From Gammaproteobacteria bacterium HGW-Gammaproteobacteria-3 (lineage in GTDB: Bacteria; Pseudomonadota; Gammaproteobacteria; Methylococcales; Methylomonadaceae): a stretch of DNA of 64,000 nt. The position numbers and the translations under genes are program-made. Positions 37,861-46,690 of this stretch are shown here, one piece after another. The first letter of the stretch is position 1. Every line of letters begins with the position of its first letter. A model generated the notes under the pieces. The model was not told where the DNA came from. It searched no databases and saw only the letters and a list, made by a program, of their open reading frames with translations. Where the stretch lies: contig PGZD01000002.1 in assembly GCA_002843155.1 (NCBI GenBank), forward strand, positions 44,058 through 108,057, read 5' to 3'.

Positions 37861-40266
37861 ATGTCAACGTCAACAGAAAAACTCGAACGTGAAGAAAAAC
37901 TTGAAGGTATCGGGTGTTCGCGCAAACGTAAAGAAGATCCCCGCTTTATTCAGGGCAAGGGCAATTATGTGGATGATGTTAAATTGCCCGGCACCCTGTT
38001 CGCGGATATTGTACGCAGCCCTTATGCCCATGCACGCATCAAATCCATCAATAAGGATAAAGCACTGGCTGTTCCTGGGGTTCACGCCGTATTGACCGCC
38101 GCTGATCTCAAGCCTCTGAACCTGCACTGGATGCCGACACTGGCCGGTGATGTGCAGGCAGTACTGGCGGACGAAAAAGTTCACTTCCAGTATCAGGAAG
38201 TCGCCGTGGTCATTGCCGATAACCGTTACATTGCAGCCGACGCTGTCGATCTGGTCGAGGTGGAATATGAAGCCTTGCCGGTACTGGTTGACCCGCACAA
38301 AGCGATGGATGCCGATGCGCCTATCCTGCGCGAGGATATAAAAGAAAAAGCCGATGACGGCAAAGGGGCGCACAAACATCCGAATCATATTTTCACCTGG
38401 GAAGTCGGTGACGATGAAGCCACTACCCAGGCTTTCAATGCGGCCGATGTGGTGGTAACCGAAAAAATGTATTATCCGCGCGTGCACCCCAGTCCATTGG
38501 AAACCTGTGGTTGTGTGGCATCCTTCGACAAAGTCAAAAGTCATCTTACACTTTATATTACCTCGCAGGCGCCGCATATTGTACGCACCGTGGTATCGCT
38601 GTTATCCGGCATCCCGGAAAGCAAGGTGCGCGTCATATCACCGGATATCGGTGGCGGCTTCGGCAACAAGGTGGGGGTGTATCCCGGCTATGTCACTGCA
38701 ATCGTTGCTTCCATTGTGCTGGGTCGACCGGTCAAATGGATAGAAGACCGCATGGAGCATTTATCCACCACGGCCTGGGCGCGTGACTATCACATGACTG
38801 GCGCACTGGCGGCTGACAAGGAAGGCCGCATCAAGGCTCTGCGCGTTAATGTCCTGGCCGATCACGGCGCTTTTAATTCCCATGCCCAGCCCACCAAGTG
38901 GCCGGCCGGTCTTTTCAGTATTTGTACCGGCTCGTACGACATTCCCGTGGCGCATGCGAAAGTGGAAGGCGTATATACCAATAAAGCACCGGGCGGCGTG
39001 GCCTACCGTTGTTCTTTTCGCGTCACCGAAGCCGTGTATGTAATCGAACGTATGATGGATATACTGGCGCAAAAGCTGGGTATAGACAAGGCGGAAATTC
39101 GCCGTCGCAATTTTGTCAAGCCGGAGCAGTTTCCTTACCACACCGCCTTGGGCTGGGAACTGGACAGTGGTGATTACCCGAAAGCCCTGCAAAAAGTGCT
39201 GGAGGCTGTCGATTACGATGGCTTGCGCCGGGAACAGCAGGAAAAACGCGCCCGGGGAGAATTAATGGGCATAGGCCTGGTGACTTTTACCGAGATTGTC
39301 GGTGCAGGTCCGAGCAAGGCCTGTGACATACTCGGCGTGGGTATGTTCGAAAGCGCCGAGATTCGTGTACATCCCACCGGTAGCGTAGTGGCGCGCATGG
39401 GCACCTTGAGTACGGGACAGGGGCATCAGACAACGTACGCGCAGATTATCGCCACCGAATTGGGGCTTCCTTCCGAGGACATTCAGATCGAGGAAGGCGA
39501 TACCGATACCGCGCCTTATGGCCTTGGAACCTACGGTTCGCGTTCCACGCCGGTCGGCGGCGCGGCCACGGCAATGGCCGCGCGCAAAATTCGCGACAAG
39601 GCCGCCAGGATAGCCGCCCATTTACTGGAAGTGAGCGCAGACGATCTGGATTGGGAGGTTGACCGCTTCAAGGTAAAAGGTGTGCCCGGTCAGGAAAAAA
39701 CCATGAAAGAAGTGGCCTGGGCCGCCTACAACAATGTGCCCGACGGTATGGAAATGGGTCTGGAGGCCACGAATTACTATGATCCACCCAATTTCACTTA
39801 TCCGTTCGGCGCTTATCTGTGTGTGATCGACATCGACAAATGCACCGGGGAAGCCAAAGTTCGCCGCTTCTATGCTCTGGATGACTGCGGTACGCGTATC
39901 AATCCAATGATCATCGAAGGACAGATTCACGGCGGACTGACCGAAGGATTTGCCGTGGCCATGGGTCAGCAGATGCCGTTTGATGAACAAGGCAATCTGC
40001 TTGGCAACACCTTCATGGACTATTTCATCCCGACCTTTGTCGAAACGCCTTTTTGGGAAACCGATTACACCGTAACGCCGTCACCGCATCATCCACTGGG
40101 TGCCAAAGGTGTCGCCGAGTCACCGCATGTCGGCAGCATTCCGTGTTTTACTTCCGCCATTGTCGATGCTTTTTCCCATCTGGGTGTCACCCATATGGAC
40201 ATGCCGCACAATGCTTATCGTGTCTGGCGGAAAATCCATGAGCTGGGTCTGGACAAGCATGAGTGA
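37861..40266 (+). CDS. coxL: Form I carbon monoxide dehydrogenase large subunit (Mo-Cu)
   Basis: The 801-residue catalytic subunit oxidises CO to CO2 at a Mo-S-Cu centre on molybdopterin cytosine dinucleotide. The form I active-site loop AYRCSFR is at residues 381-387, with Cys384 as the copper ligand; form II proteins have AYRGAGR instead. Other cofactor motifs seen are GGGFGNKVG and GQGHQTTYAQ. The active-site Glu is Glu753 in GAKGVAESPHVG, where Ala replaces the usual Gly just before it. The ATG at 37861 follows GGGGGAG at a workable distance; the frame stays open upstream into coxS but that is not coding. The AYRCSFR loop makes CO oxidation the best-supported activity. Confidence 0.94.
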   Translation: MSTSTEKLEREEKLEGIGCSRKRKEDPRFIQGKGNYVDDVKLPGTLFADIVRSPYAHARIKSINKDKALAVPGVHAVLTAADLKPLNLHWMPTLAGDVQAVLADEKVHFQYQEVAVVIADNRYIAADAVDLVEVEYEALPVLVDPHKAMDADAPILREDIKEKADDGKGAHKHPNHIFTWEVGDDEATTQAFNAADVVVTEKMYYPRVHPSPLETCGCVASFDKVKSHLTLYITSQAPHIVRTVVSLLSGIPESKVRVISPDIGGGFGNKVGVYPGYVTAIVASIVLGRPVKWIEDRMEHLSTTAWARDYHMTGALAADKEGRIKALRVNVLADHGAFNSHAQPTKWPAGLFSICTGSYDIPVAHAKVEGVYTNKAPGGVAYRCSFRVTEAVYVIERMMDILAQKLGIDKAEIRRRNFVKPEQFPYHTALGWELDSGDYPKALQKVLEAVDYDGLRREQQEKRARGELMGIGLVTFTEIVGAGPSKACDILGVGMFESAEIRVHPTGSVVARMGTLSTGQGHQTTYAQIIATELGLPSEDIQIEEGDTDTAPYGLGTYGSRSTPVGGAATAMAARKIRDKAARIAAHLLEVSADDLDWEVDRFKVKGVPGQEKTMKEVAWAAYNNVPDGMEMGLEATNYYDPPNFTYPFGAYLCVIDIDKCTGEAKVRRFYALDDCGTRINPMIIEGQIHGGLTEGFAVAMGQQMPFDEQGNLLGNTFMDYFIPTFVETPFWETDYTVTPSPHHPLGAKGVAESPHVGSIPCFTSAIVDAFSHLGVTHMDMPHNAYRVWRKIHELGLDKHE

Positions 40267-40300
40267 CAGACTTTAAATGGCATACCCTGAGAGAAATTTT

Positions 40301-40897
40301 ATGAAAATAGAGCTGGTGAAAACTTTTCCGATTGCTGCAGGTGTGACGGCAGCATGGGAATTTTTACAGGATATTCCGGGCGTTGCCGGTTGCATGCCGG
40401 GCGCGGAAATTACCGAGAGCGTTGACGATGCGCATTACAAAGGCAGGGTCAAAGTCAAAATCGGCCCGGCGGCCATGGCATTCAATGGCACTATTGAAAT
40501 CAAAGGCATCGATAGCGCCAAAAAACAGGTGCATTTGATCGGCAGCGGTCAGGATACCAAGGGTTCGTCCTCGGCGGCAATGGACTTGACCGCGTGGGTG
40601 GCCGATACCGGTAATGGCAACTGCGAATTGAACGGCAAGGCTACGGTCAGCATGACCGGCAAGGCGGCAAGTCTGGGCGGGCGCATGATGACCCAGGTAT
40701 CGGATCAGATACTGAGCCAGTTCGGTAAGAATTTTGCCGACCAGGTGCTTGCCATGGGCGAAGGTGAAGCGACAAAAAGCGCCAGGGAAGCACTGGCCGA
40801 ACGGCCCAAGGAACTCAATGGTCTGGTGCTGATGTGGAAAGTGTTGGTCGGCATGTTTAAAAAACTGCTTGGCGGGCACAAAACGTCCGAAACTTAA
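40301..40897 (+). CDS. coxG: CO dehydrogenase accessory protein CoxG (SRPBCC)
   Basis: This 198-residue SRPBCC-fold protein has the CoxG signature (FLQDIPGVAGCMPGAEITESVDD, GRVKVKIGPAAMAFNGTIEI, followed by a small-residue GKATVSMTGKAASLGGRMM block). In Oligotropha-type systems CoxG helps attach CO dehydrogenase to the cytoplasmic membrane. The C-terminal 30 residues (LMWKVLVGMFKKLLGG) are amphipathic and fit that role. It lies 34 bases after coxL and 25 before coxD. Confidence 0.9.
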   Translation: MKIELVKTFPIAAGVTAAWEFLQDIPGVAGCMPGAEITESVDDAHYKGRVKVKIGPAAMAFNGTIEIKGIDSAKKQVHLIGSGQDTKGSSSAAMDLTAWVADTGNGNCELNGKATVSMTGKAASLGGRMMTQVSDQILSQFGKNFADQVLAMGEGEATKSAREALAERPKELNGLVLMWKVLVGMFKKLLGGHKTSET

Positions 40898-40922
40898 TGC
40901 ACTCACTATACGGAACAATCGG

Positions 40923-41795
40923 ATGACACCCGACGACCTGCAACAACGTCTGGCACAAGCCGGTTATATTGCCGACCGCAGTATGGCTGCCACCCTGTCG
41001 TTGTTTGTCGCGTTACAGCGGCCATTACTGCTTGAAGGTGATGCCGGTGTCGGCAAGACCGAAGTCGCGTGCGCACTTGCGAGAATATTTGCTTGCCGCC
41101 TGCTTCGATTGCAATGCTATGAAGGTCTGGATGTGAATGCCGCCGTGTACGAATGGAATTACCAGCACCAGTTGTTGGCCATCAAAATGCTGGAGCAGGG
41201 TAAAGTCAATCCGGAAAGCGCCGAACAGCAGATTTTCAGCGACAAGTACCTTTTACAAAGGCCATTGCTACAGGCGATTCGCCAGCCGGTGTCACCGGTA
41301 CTGCTGATCGATGAGATCGACCGGGCCGACGAAGAGTTCGAGGCTTTTTTACTGGAAGTGTTATCCGATTTTCAGATCAGTGTGCCTGAACTGGGCACCC
41401 TTGGCGCAATCAGCATACCTTATGTGGTGCTGACTTCCAACGGCACACGCGAACTCAGCGACGCATTGCGCCGCCGTTGTCTCTATTATTATGTCGAGTA
41501 TCCCGGGTTCGATAAGGAGTTACGCATCGTAACCACCCGATTGCCCGAAATAGGCCTGCAACTGGCTCGTCAGGTGGTTGCTTTTGTGCAGTCACTGCGC
41601 AAGACCGATCTGCGTAAAAACCCCGGTATTTCCGAAACTCTGGACTGGGCTGCGGCGTTGCTGCGCCTGAACGTATCCTCGCTAGACAATGACATCGAAG
41701 CGGTAACGGATTCGCTGGTATGTTTGCTGAAAACACATGAAGACAGTGGTCTGGCACCGGATGAAGTGAAACGTCTGATAGCGAGGGCGGTATGA
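40923..41795 (+). CDS. coxD: CO dehydrogenase maturation AAA+ ATPase CoxD (MoxR family)
   Basis: The 290-residue MoxR-type ATPase has Walker A GDAGVGKTE (about residues 40-48), Walker B LLIDEIDRADEEFEAFLLE and the sensor region VVLTSNGTRELSDALRRRC. Studies of the Oligotropha system implicate CoxD in sulfuration of the Mo-Cu site. The ATG at 40923 has a weak ribosome binding site. It overlaps the next gene (ATGA), the usual MoxR plus von Willebrand pairing. Confidence 0.92.
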   Translation: MTPDDLQQRLAQAGYIADRSMAATLSLFVALQRPLLLEGDAGVGKTEVACALARIFACRLLRLQCYEGLDVNAAVYEWNYQHQLLAIKMLEQGKVNPESAEQQIFSDKYLLQRPLLQAIRQPVSPVLLIDEIDRADEEFEAFLLEVLSDFQISVPELGTLGAISIPYVVLTSNGTRELSDALRRRCLYYYVEYPGFDKELRIVTTRLPEIGLQLARQVVAFVQSLRKTDLRKNPGISETLDWAAALLRLNVSSLDNDIEAVTDSLVCLLKTHEDSGLAPDEVKRLIARAV

Positions 41796-42973
41796 CAGCC
41801 AGGAACCCATCAACGGCCTTTCTTCCGCTTATTGGCGAGCAACTGCAATCGCGGCTGGTGGAATTTGTGCGTCTGGCGCGCAGCAACGGTTTTTGTGCCG
41901 GAGTTGCCGAAGAAATCGATGCGCAAAGAATTGCCCTGTTCTGTAATGTGCTGAATATTACCCGCCTGCATTGGGGCCTGCGCAGTTTGTTGTGTTCGAA
42001 TCAGGACGACTGGGAACGTTTCAATGAGCTGTTTGATGCCTACTGGCGACCGGGCAAGGTGCGCAGCCAATATCAGCCGGTGTCTGGAGCGCTGACACCG
42101 GGTAATACCGCGAAAAGCCGGGGCAGGCAGCCTGTTGATAAAGTGAATGAGGTTGACCTGGGCGGTGAAAGTGACCTCCGGGATGCCGGTAAAAACGGCA
42201 CCCGTGGCGGCGCCGGTTATCATGAGAATCTGTTGCGGATGGATTTTCGGTTTATCAGTGATGACAGCCAAATGCGTGCGTTTGAAAGGCTGGCGGAGCG
42301 ACTGGCGCGAAAAATGCATCGCCGCTTCAAACGCCGCGAAAAAATTCATCAACAGGGCCGTCGCATTCATTTACGCCGTACCCTGCGCAATAGTTTGCGT
42401 TTTGGCGGTATGCCCATGGAACTGGCTTATAACCGGAAATATAAACGTCAGCCACGATTGTTACTGATAGTGGATGTGAGCCGGTCGATGTCTATGTACA
42501 GCTCTGTATTTTTGCGTTTTGCCCAGGGCATGATCAATGCCTTCAGCGATGCGGATGCTTTTGCTTACCATACCAGGCTGGTGCACATCAGTCATGCCAT
42601 GCGCCAGACCGATTATGTGAAGTTGCAGCACAGCCTGGCGCTCATCTCACAGGGATGGTCGGGCGGCACGCGTATTGGTGAATGTCTGCGGGATTTTAAT
42701 CAGAACTATGGCCGACGGCTTAATTCGCACACCGTGGTGGTGATGCTCAGCGATGGACTGGATACCGGCCCGGCCGGGCAACTGGCGCAAGAGCTGGCAA
42801 AGATCAAACAGCGGTGCCGTAAACTGGTGTGGCTCAACCCTTTGCTGGGGCGTCCGGGTTATGAAACCAAAACCGCCGGTATGCTGGCGGCATTGCCGTT
42901 TGTGGATCTATTGGCGCCCGCACATAATCTACAGAGTCTGGCGGCGCTGGAAACCGCCCTCATCAATCTTTAA
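41792..42973 (+). CDS. coxE: CO dehydrogenase maturation protein CoxE (VWA domain)
   Basis: This 393-residue protein has a variable N-terminal region and a C-terminal von Willebrand A domain from about residue 220, with the MIDAS motif DVSRSMS and later LSDGLDTG. The basic stretch RKMHRRFKRREKIHQQGRR lies before it. CoxE works with the MoxR-type ATPase CoxD and has been linked to copper insertion in Oligotropha. It overlaps coxD by four bases and precedes coxF by 13. Confidence 0.9.
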   Translation: MTARNPSTAFLPLIGEQLQSRLVEFVRLARSNGFCAGVAEEIDAQRIALFCNVLNITRLHWGLRSLLCSNQDDWERFNELFDAYWRPGKVRSQYQPVSGALTPGNTAKSRGRQPVDKVNEVDLGGESDLRDAGKNGTRGGAGYHENLLRMDFRFISDDSQMRAFERLAERLARKMHRRFKRREKIHQQGRRIHLRRTLRNSLRFGGMPMELAYNRKYKRQPRLLLIVDVSRSMSMYSSVFLRFAQGMINAFSDADAFAYHTRLVHISHAMRQTDYVKLQHSLALISQGWSGGTRIGECLRDFNQNYGRRLNSHTVVVMLSDGLDTGPAGQLAQELAKIKQRCRKLVWLNPLLGRPGYETKTAGMLAALPFVDLLAPAHNLQSLAALETALINL

Positions 42974-42986
42974 CGGGACAAAAATC

Positions 42987-44024
42987 ATGTTGGCAAACGA
43001 TGCCATTCTGGAAAAAGTGCTCGATCTCAAACGCAAGGGAGTCGCCTTTGCCCTGGCGACCGTGGTGCGTTGTGAAGCACCGACTTCGGCCAAGCCGGGA
43101 GCCAAAGCCATTATTGATGACAACGGTGAAATAGACGGCTGGATTGGCGGCGGCTGCGCCCAGCCTGCGGTGATCGCCACAGCCGAAAAAGCCTTGCAGG
43201 ATGGTCGGCCACGTTTGATTCGTATCGGCCCGAAGGGCGTTAAGCCGGAAGAGGGTGTTATCGATTTCGGCATGACCTGTCACAGTGGCGGCATTCTGGA
43301 TATTTTTATTGAACCGGTACGGGTGCGGCCCGCCCTGCTGATCATGGGTGACGCGCCCAGTGCCCAGGTGCTGTCGGTGCTGGCGAACCGGGTCGGTTTT
43401 GCCGTGACTTCAGCCTGTCCCGGTGCCGATACGCAACTATTTCCCGAGGCAACAGCTATCATTGACGGTTTTGATCCAGGTGCTATTGCCGCACCGGCTT
43501 TCGTGGTGGTGGCGACCCAGGGTAAACAGGATGAAGCGGCGCTTGAGGCCGCGCTGGCCAGCGGCGCGCAGCATATACTTTTTATTGCCAGCGAACGTAA
43601 GGCAAAAAAACTGCGCGATTACCTGAAAGAGCGTGGCCTGGACCCCGAGACTGTCAATGCCATTATTTCTCCCGCCGGAATCGATATTGGCGCGGTGACG
43701 CCGGAAGAAATTGCCTTGTCCGTGTTAGCGGCTGTGGTAAAACTGCGGCGTGCGACGGAAGTCGATACCGGATCTTGTCGCGCAAACACTGAGCAGGCGG
43801 ACAAGAAAACCGACTGTTGCCAGGCGCAGGCATCAGACCGGCAATTGACAGCGGGGCAGGGTACGGCCATCGATCCTGTGTGCGGCATGAGCATCGACAT
43901 GGCAACGACGAAATATAAAAGTGATTACCGGGGCTTGAGTTATTATTTCTGTGGTGCAGACTGCCTGCACAATTTTGAAAAAACACCGGAACAATACCTG
44001 CCTGCCGGAGAGGCGACAACATGA
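42987..44024 (+). CDS. coxF: CoxF-like XdhC protein with C-terminal YHS domain
   Basis: 345 residues in three parts. An XdhC/CoxI N-terminal domain (about 5-75, with GWIGGGCAQPAV at 51-62) and an XdhC Rossmann domain (about 110-250, ending SPAGIDIGAVTPEEIALSV) are followed by a Cys-rich linker (SCRANTEQADKKTDCC). A YHS domain at residues 295-345 (DPVCGMSIDMA, YYFCGADCLHNFEKTPEQYL) has four candidate metal-binding cysteines counting the linker. XdhC proteins protect and sulfurate molybdenum cofactor. By position after coxE this is CoxF. YHS domains often bind copper or other soft metals, so the fusion may couple metal delivery to cofactor handling. That is inference. Confidence 0.88.
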   Translation: MLANDAILEKVLDLKRKGVAFALATVVRCEAPTSAKPGAKAIIDDNGEIDGWIGGGCAQPAVIATAEKALQDGRPRLIRIGPKGVKPEEGVIDFGMTCHSGGILDIFIEPVRVRPALLIMGDAPSAQVLSVLANRVGFAVTSACPGADTQLFPEATAIIDGFDPGAIAAPAFVVVATQGKQDEAALEAALASGAQHILFIASERKAKKLRDYLKERGLDPETVNAIISPAGIDIGAVTPEEIALSVLAAVVKLRRATEVDTGSCRANTEQADKKTDCCQAQASDRQLTAGQGTAIDPVCGMSIDMATTKYKSDYRGLSYYFCGADCLHNFEKTPEQYLPAGEATT

Positions 44025-44656
44025 GTACCGGAGTTTCCGCCATTTTGCTTGCCGCCGGCGAATCCCAGCGCATGGGGCAAGGCAATAAACTGGCTTTGCA
44101 CATCAACGGCGAGCCTTTATTACGGCGCACGGTAAAAACGTTGCTACGGGCAAAATTGCGCGAAGTTGTCGTCGTGCTCGGGCATCAACAAAAAAGTATG
44201 CATACCCTGCTCGACGGCCTGGCTATCCGCTGGGTCGGCAACGGGCATTACCGGGAAGGACAGATGACCTCAGTGTATTGCGGTTTACAAGCCTTACAAA
44301 AGCCCTGTGCCGGCGTCATGGTGTGCCTGTCGGATCAACCGCTGCTGGAAGTGGCTGATATCAATCGTCTGATCGATCATTTTCTCGCCACGCAGACTTG
44401 CGTACTGGTGCCCACTTATCAAGGGCGCCGGGGTAATCCCCTTATTCTGGGAGCGCAGTATCGTGACGAAATTCTTAAAGGTGGACGTAACCTGGGTTGC
44501 AAACACTTCATTGAAAAAAATCCGCAATGGGTGACAACGCTGGAGTTTGATAACGATCGCGTGGTGTTCGATCTCGATACGCAGGAAGATTATGCCCGAT
44601 TAACGGCGCGGCTGGCGAATCGCTCCGCTGCTGCCCCCCTGGAGGGAGGTTACTAA
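44021..44656 (+). CDS. Molybdenum cofactor cytidylyltransferase, MocA-like
   Basis: This 211-residue nucleotidyltransferase of the MobA/MocA family has ILLAAGESQRMGQGNKL at the N terminus, MVCLSDQPLL in the middle and the RRGNPLIL loop. MocA transfers CMP to molybdopterin to give the cytosine dinucleotide form used by CO dehydrogenase and other xanthine oxidase-family enzymes. The location between two XdhC genes in a cox cluster supports MocA rather than MobA. It overlaps coxF by four bases. The last residues (RSAAAPLEGGY) look like a variable tail. Confidence 0.88.
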   Translation: MSTGVSAILLAAGESQRMGQGNKLALHINGEPLLRRTVKTLLRAKLREVVVVLGHQQKSMHTLLDGLAIRWVGNGHYREGQMTSVYCGLQALQKPCAGVMVCLSDQPLLEVADINRLIDHFLATQTCVLVPTYQGRRGNPLILGAQYRDEILKGGRNLGCKHFIEKNPQWVTTLEFDNDRVVFDLDTQEDYARLTARLANRSAAAPLEGGY

Positions 44657-44661
44657 AGCTT

Positions 44662-45456
44662 ATGGCCCAGGAAGTTTTTGATATTATTTCGCAAATGCGT
44701 GCCGACGAACAGGCGTTTGCCATTGCCACCGTGGTGGAAACCCGGGGCTCGGTTTCCGCCAAGACTTCGGCCAAGGCGGTGATCGATCAAAACGGCGAAA
44801 TCATTGCCGGTTGGGTGGGTGGCGGCTGTGCTGAATCCACTACCTGCCGACAGGCGCTCGAATGTATGCAAATCGGGGAAACCGCGATGATCGAAATCGA
44901 TCTGGATGATGAAATACTGGGGGCGGGTATGCCTTGTGGCGGCAGTATGCGCGTCTATGTGGAACCTGTGTTGCCGCGTCCGGCGCTGTGGATCATGGGA
45001 CATGGCCGTATCGCCGAATGTTTATGCCTGATGGGAGATTTACTGGGATTGCGGGTCATCGTCAACGACCCTTGTGTGAGCCGGGACAAATACCCCCAAG
45101 CGGCAAAATTGATAAACGATGATTTGGATTATGCACAGTTACAGCCACGCGCCGATGACTATGTGGTAATCGCCACCCAGCACAAAGGTGACCATGAATC
45201 CATGAAACGCGCGCTGTCATCATCTGCCGCTTACATTGCACTGATCGCCAGCCGGAAACGTTCCCGGTTGGTGCTGGATTATTTGCGTGCTGACGGAATT
45301 GAGGCAGACCAGATAGAGCGCGTGGTAGCGCCTTCAGGTCTTGACCTTGGCGCGCGCACGCCGGAAGAAATCGCCCTGTCCGTGATGAGTGAAATTGTGT
45401 TGCTGCGGCGTGGCGGCAGCGGCATGCGTCTGCGGGAAAAACTTCAGCATGAGTGA
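44662..45456 (+). CDS. Second XdhC/CoxI family protein
   Basis: The 264-residue protein has an XdhC N-terminal domain (ATVVETRGSVSAKTSAKAVID, GWVGGGCAESTTCRQA) and a Rossmann domain (ALWIMGHGRIAECLCLMGDLLG, ending APSGLDLGARTPEEIALSVM). It is a close relative of the coxF product but has no YHS domain. Proteins of this group bind molybdenum cofactor and receive sulfur from a cysteine desulfurase; the next gene is a SufS-type desulfurase whose start overlaps this stop by eight bases. This makes it the likely acceptor, perhaps equivalent to CoxI. Confidence 0.88.
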   Translation: MAQEVFDIISQMRADEQAFAIATVVETRGSVSAKTSAKAVIDQNGEIIAGWVGGGCAESTTCRQALECMQIGETAMIEIDLDDEILGAGMPCGGSMRVYVEPVLPRPALWIMGHGRIAECLCLMGDLLGLRVIVNDPCVSRDKYPQAAKLINDDLDYAQLQPRADDYVVIATQHKGDHESMKRALSSSAAYIALIASRKRSRLVLDYLRADGIEADQIERVVAPSGLDLGARTPEEIALSVMSEIVLLRRGGSGMRLREKLQHE

Positions 45457-46681
45457 GTCGGCCTTTTTACTTCTGGAAAATAAAATCGCGGATTTCCCCC
45501 TGTTGCAATCGGCGCAACATTCGTGTCTCCATTATCTGGATAATGCCGCTACCACTCAAAAACCGGCATCGGTCATCTCGGCCATGGCCGATTGTTACCA
45601 GAGCTGTTACGCACCGATTCATCGCGGCCTTTATCCTCTGGCGGCCGCAGCTACCGCCCTCTATGAAAATTCCCGGGTCAAGCTTGCCGGTTTTATCGGT
45701 GCGGAAAAATCCGAACAAATCGTGTTTACGCGTTCGACAACGGAAGCCATTAACATGGTCGCGTGGGGGTGGGCCCGAAATCGCTTGCAAGCGGGCGATT
45801 ATATCTGGGTGACGCGCATGGAGCATCACTCCAATTTTCTTCCCTGGCAACGCATTTGCAAGCTATGCAATGCCAAGCTCAGGATTATCGAATTACATGA
45901 AGACGGCACACTGAATCTTGATGCAGCCACGGAGCTTTTCAGTAAACGCACGCGTTTGATTGCATTGTGCCATGTGTCCAATGTGCTCGGTGGCGTCAAT
46001 CCGGTCGGAGCATTGTGTGAGCAGGCCGCCGCCCTGAATATTCCCGTGCTGGTCGATGCCGCGCAGTCGGTGGCGCACATACCCATTGATGTGGGCGTGT
46101 TAGACTGTGATTTTCTGGTGTTCTCGGCGCATAAAATGTACGGCCCGACCGGCATCGGCGCGCTCTACGCCAAAAGCGCGAGGCTGGAGGAAATGGAACC
46201 GTTATTGCTGGGTGGCGGCATGGTTGACGAGGTGAGTGACGAAACGCGTAGCTGGAGCGCCATTCCGGCGCGGTTTGAAGCGGGCTCGCCCAACCTGGCC
46301 GATGCTGTCGGTTTTGCGGCGGCGGTCGATTATCTGGGTGGCATCGGTATGCGGCGCATCGAAGCCCATGTCGATTCACTGACGCGCCGGGCCGGCGCGG
46401 CGCTTGCGCGGATTGACGGATTGCGGCTGATAGCGCCAATGACGCCTACTTCTGCGTCGATTATTTCTTTCGATATGCCGGGCATTCATCCTCATGATAT
46501 TGCCCAGGTCCTCGGCGAATGCGGCGTGGCGGTGCGTGCCGGGCATCACTGTTGTCAACCGCTGATGCATTCACTGGGACTGAGCGCAACCACGCGTGCG
46601 AGCTTCGGTGTGTATAACCGGCAGGACGATATCGATGCCTTGCTGGCCGCTATCGACCGGGTGCGGCGTCTGTTTGCTTAG
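45449..46681 (+). CDS. sufS: SufS-type cysteine desulfurase
   Basis: This 410-residue class V aminotransferase-fold enzyme has the PLP lysine in FSAHKMYGPTGIGALYA (Lys229) and the catalytic cysteine in RAGHHCCQPLM (Cys368; a second Cys follows). It takes sulfur from cysteine as a persulfide. It begins MSESAFLLLENK, then HYLDNAATTQKP, so the ATG at 45449 is the family start. It overlaps the second xdhC gene by eight bases and precedes a SufU gene by nine. No sufBCD genes are near, so a role in sulfuration of the CO dehydrogenase Mo-Cu centre is more likely than general Fe-S assembly. Confidence 0.9.
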   Translation: MSESAFLLLENKIADFPLLQSAQHSCLHYLDNAATTQKPASVISAMADCYQSCYAPIHRGLYPLAAAATALYENSRVKLAGFIGAEKSEQIVFTRSTTEAINMVAWGWARNRLQAGDYIWVTRMEHHSNFLPWQRICKLCNAKLRIIELHEDGTLNLDAATELFSKRTRLIALCHVSNVLGGVNPVGALCEQAAALNIPVLVDAAQSVAHIPIDVGVLDCDFLVFSAHKMYGPTGIGALYAKSARLEEMEPLLLGGGMVDEVSDETRSWSAIPARFEAGSPNLADAVGFAAAVDYLGGIGMRRIEAHVDSLTRRAGAALARIDGLRLIAPMTPTSASIISFDMPGIHPHDIAQVLGECGVAVRAGHHCCQPLMHSLGLSATTRASFGVYNRQDDIDALLAAIDRVRRLFA

Positions 46682-46690
46682 GAGAAAGTG

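Noticed and set aside
37861..40266. Possible xanthine dehydrogenase or aldehyde oxidase instead of CO dehydrogenase
   Set aside because: The AYRCSFR loop, the M-S-L order and the coxG/coxD/coxE neighbours fit form I CO dehydrogenase and not the other families.
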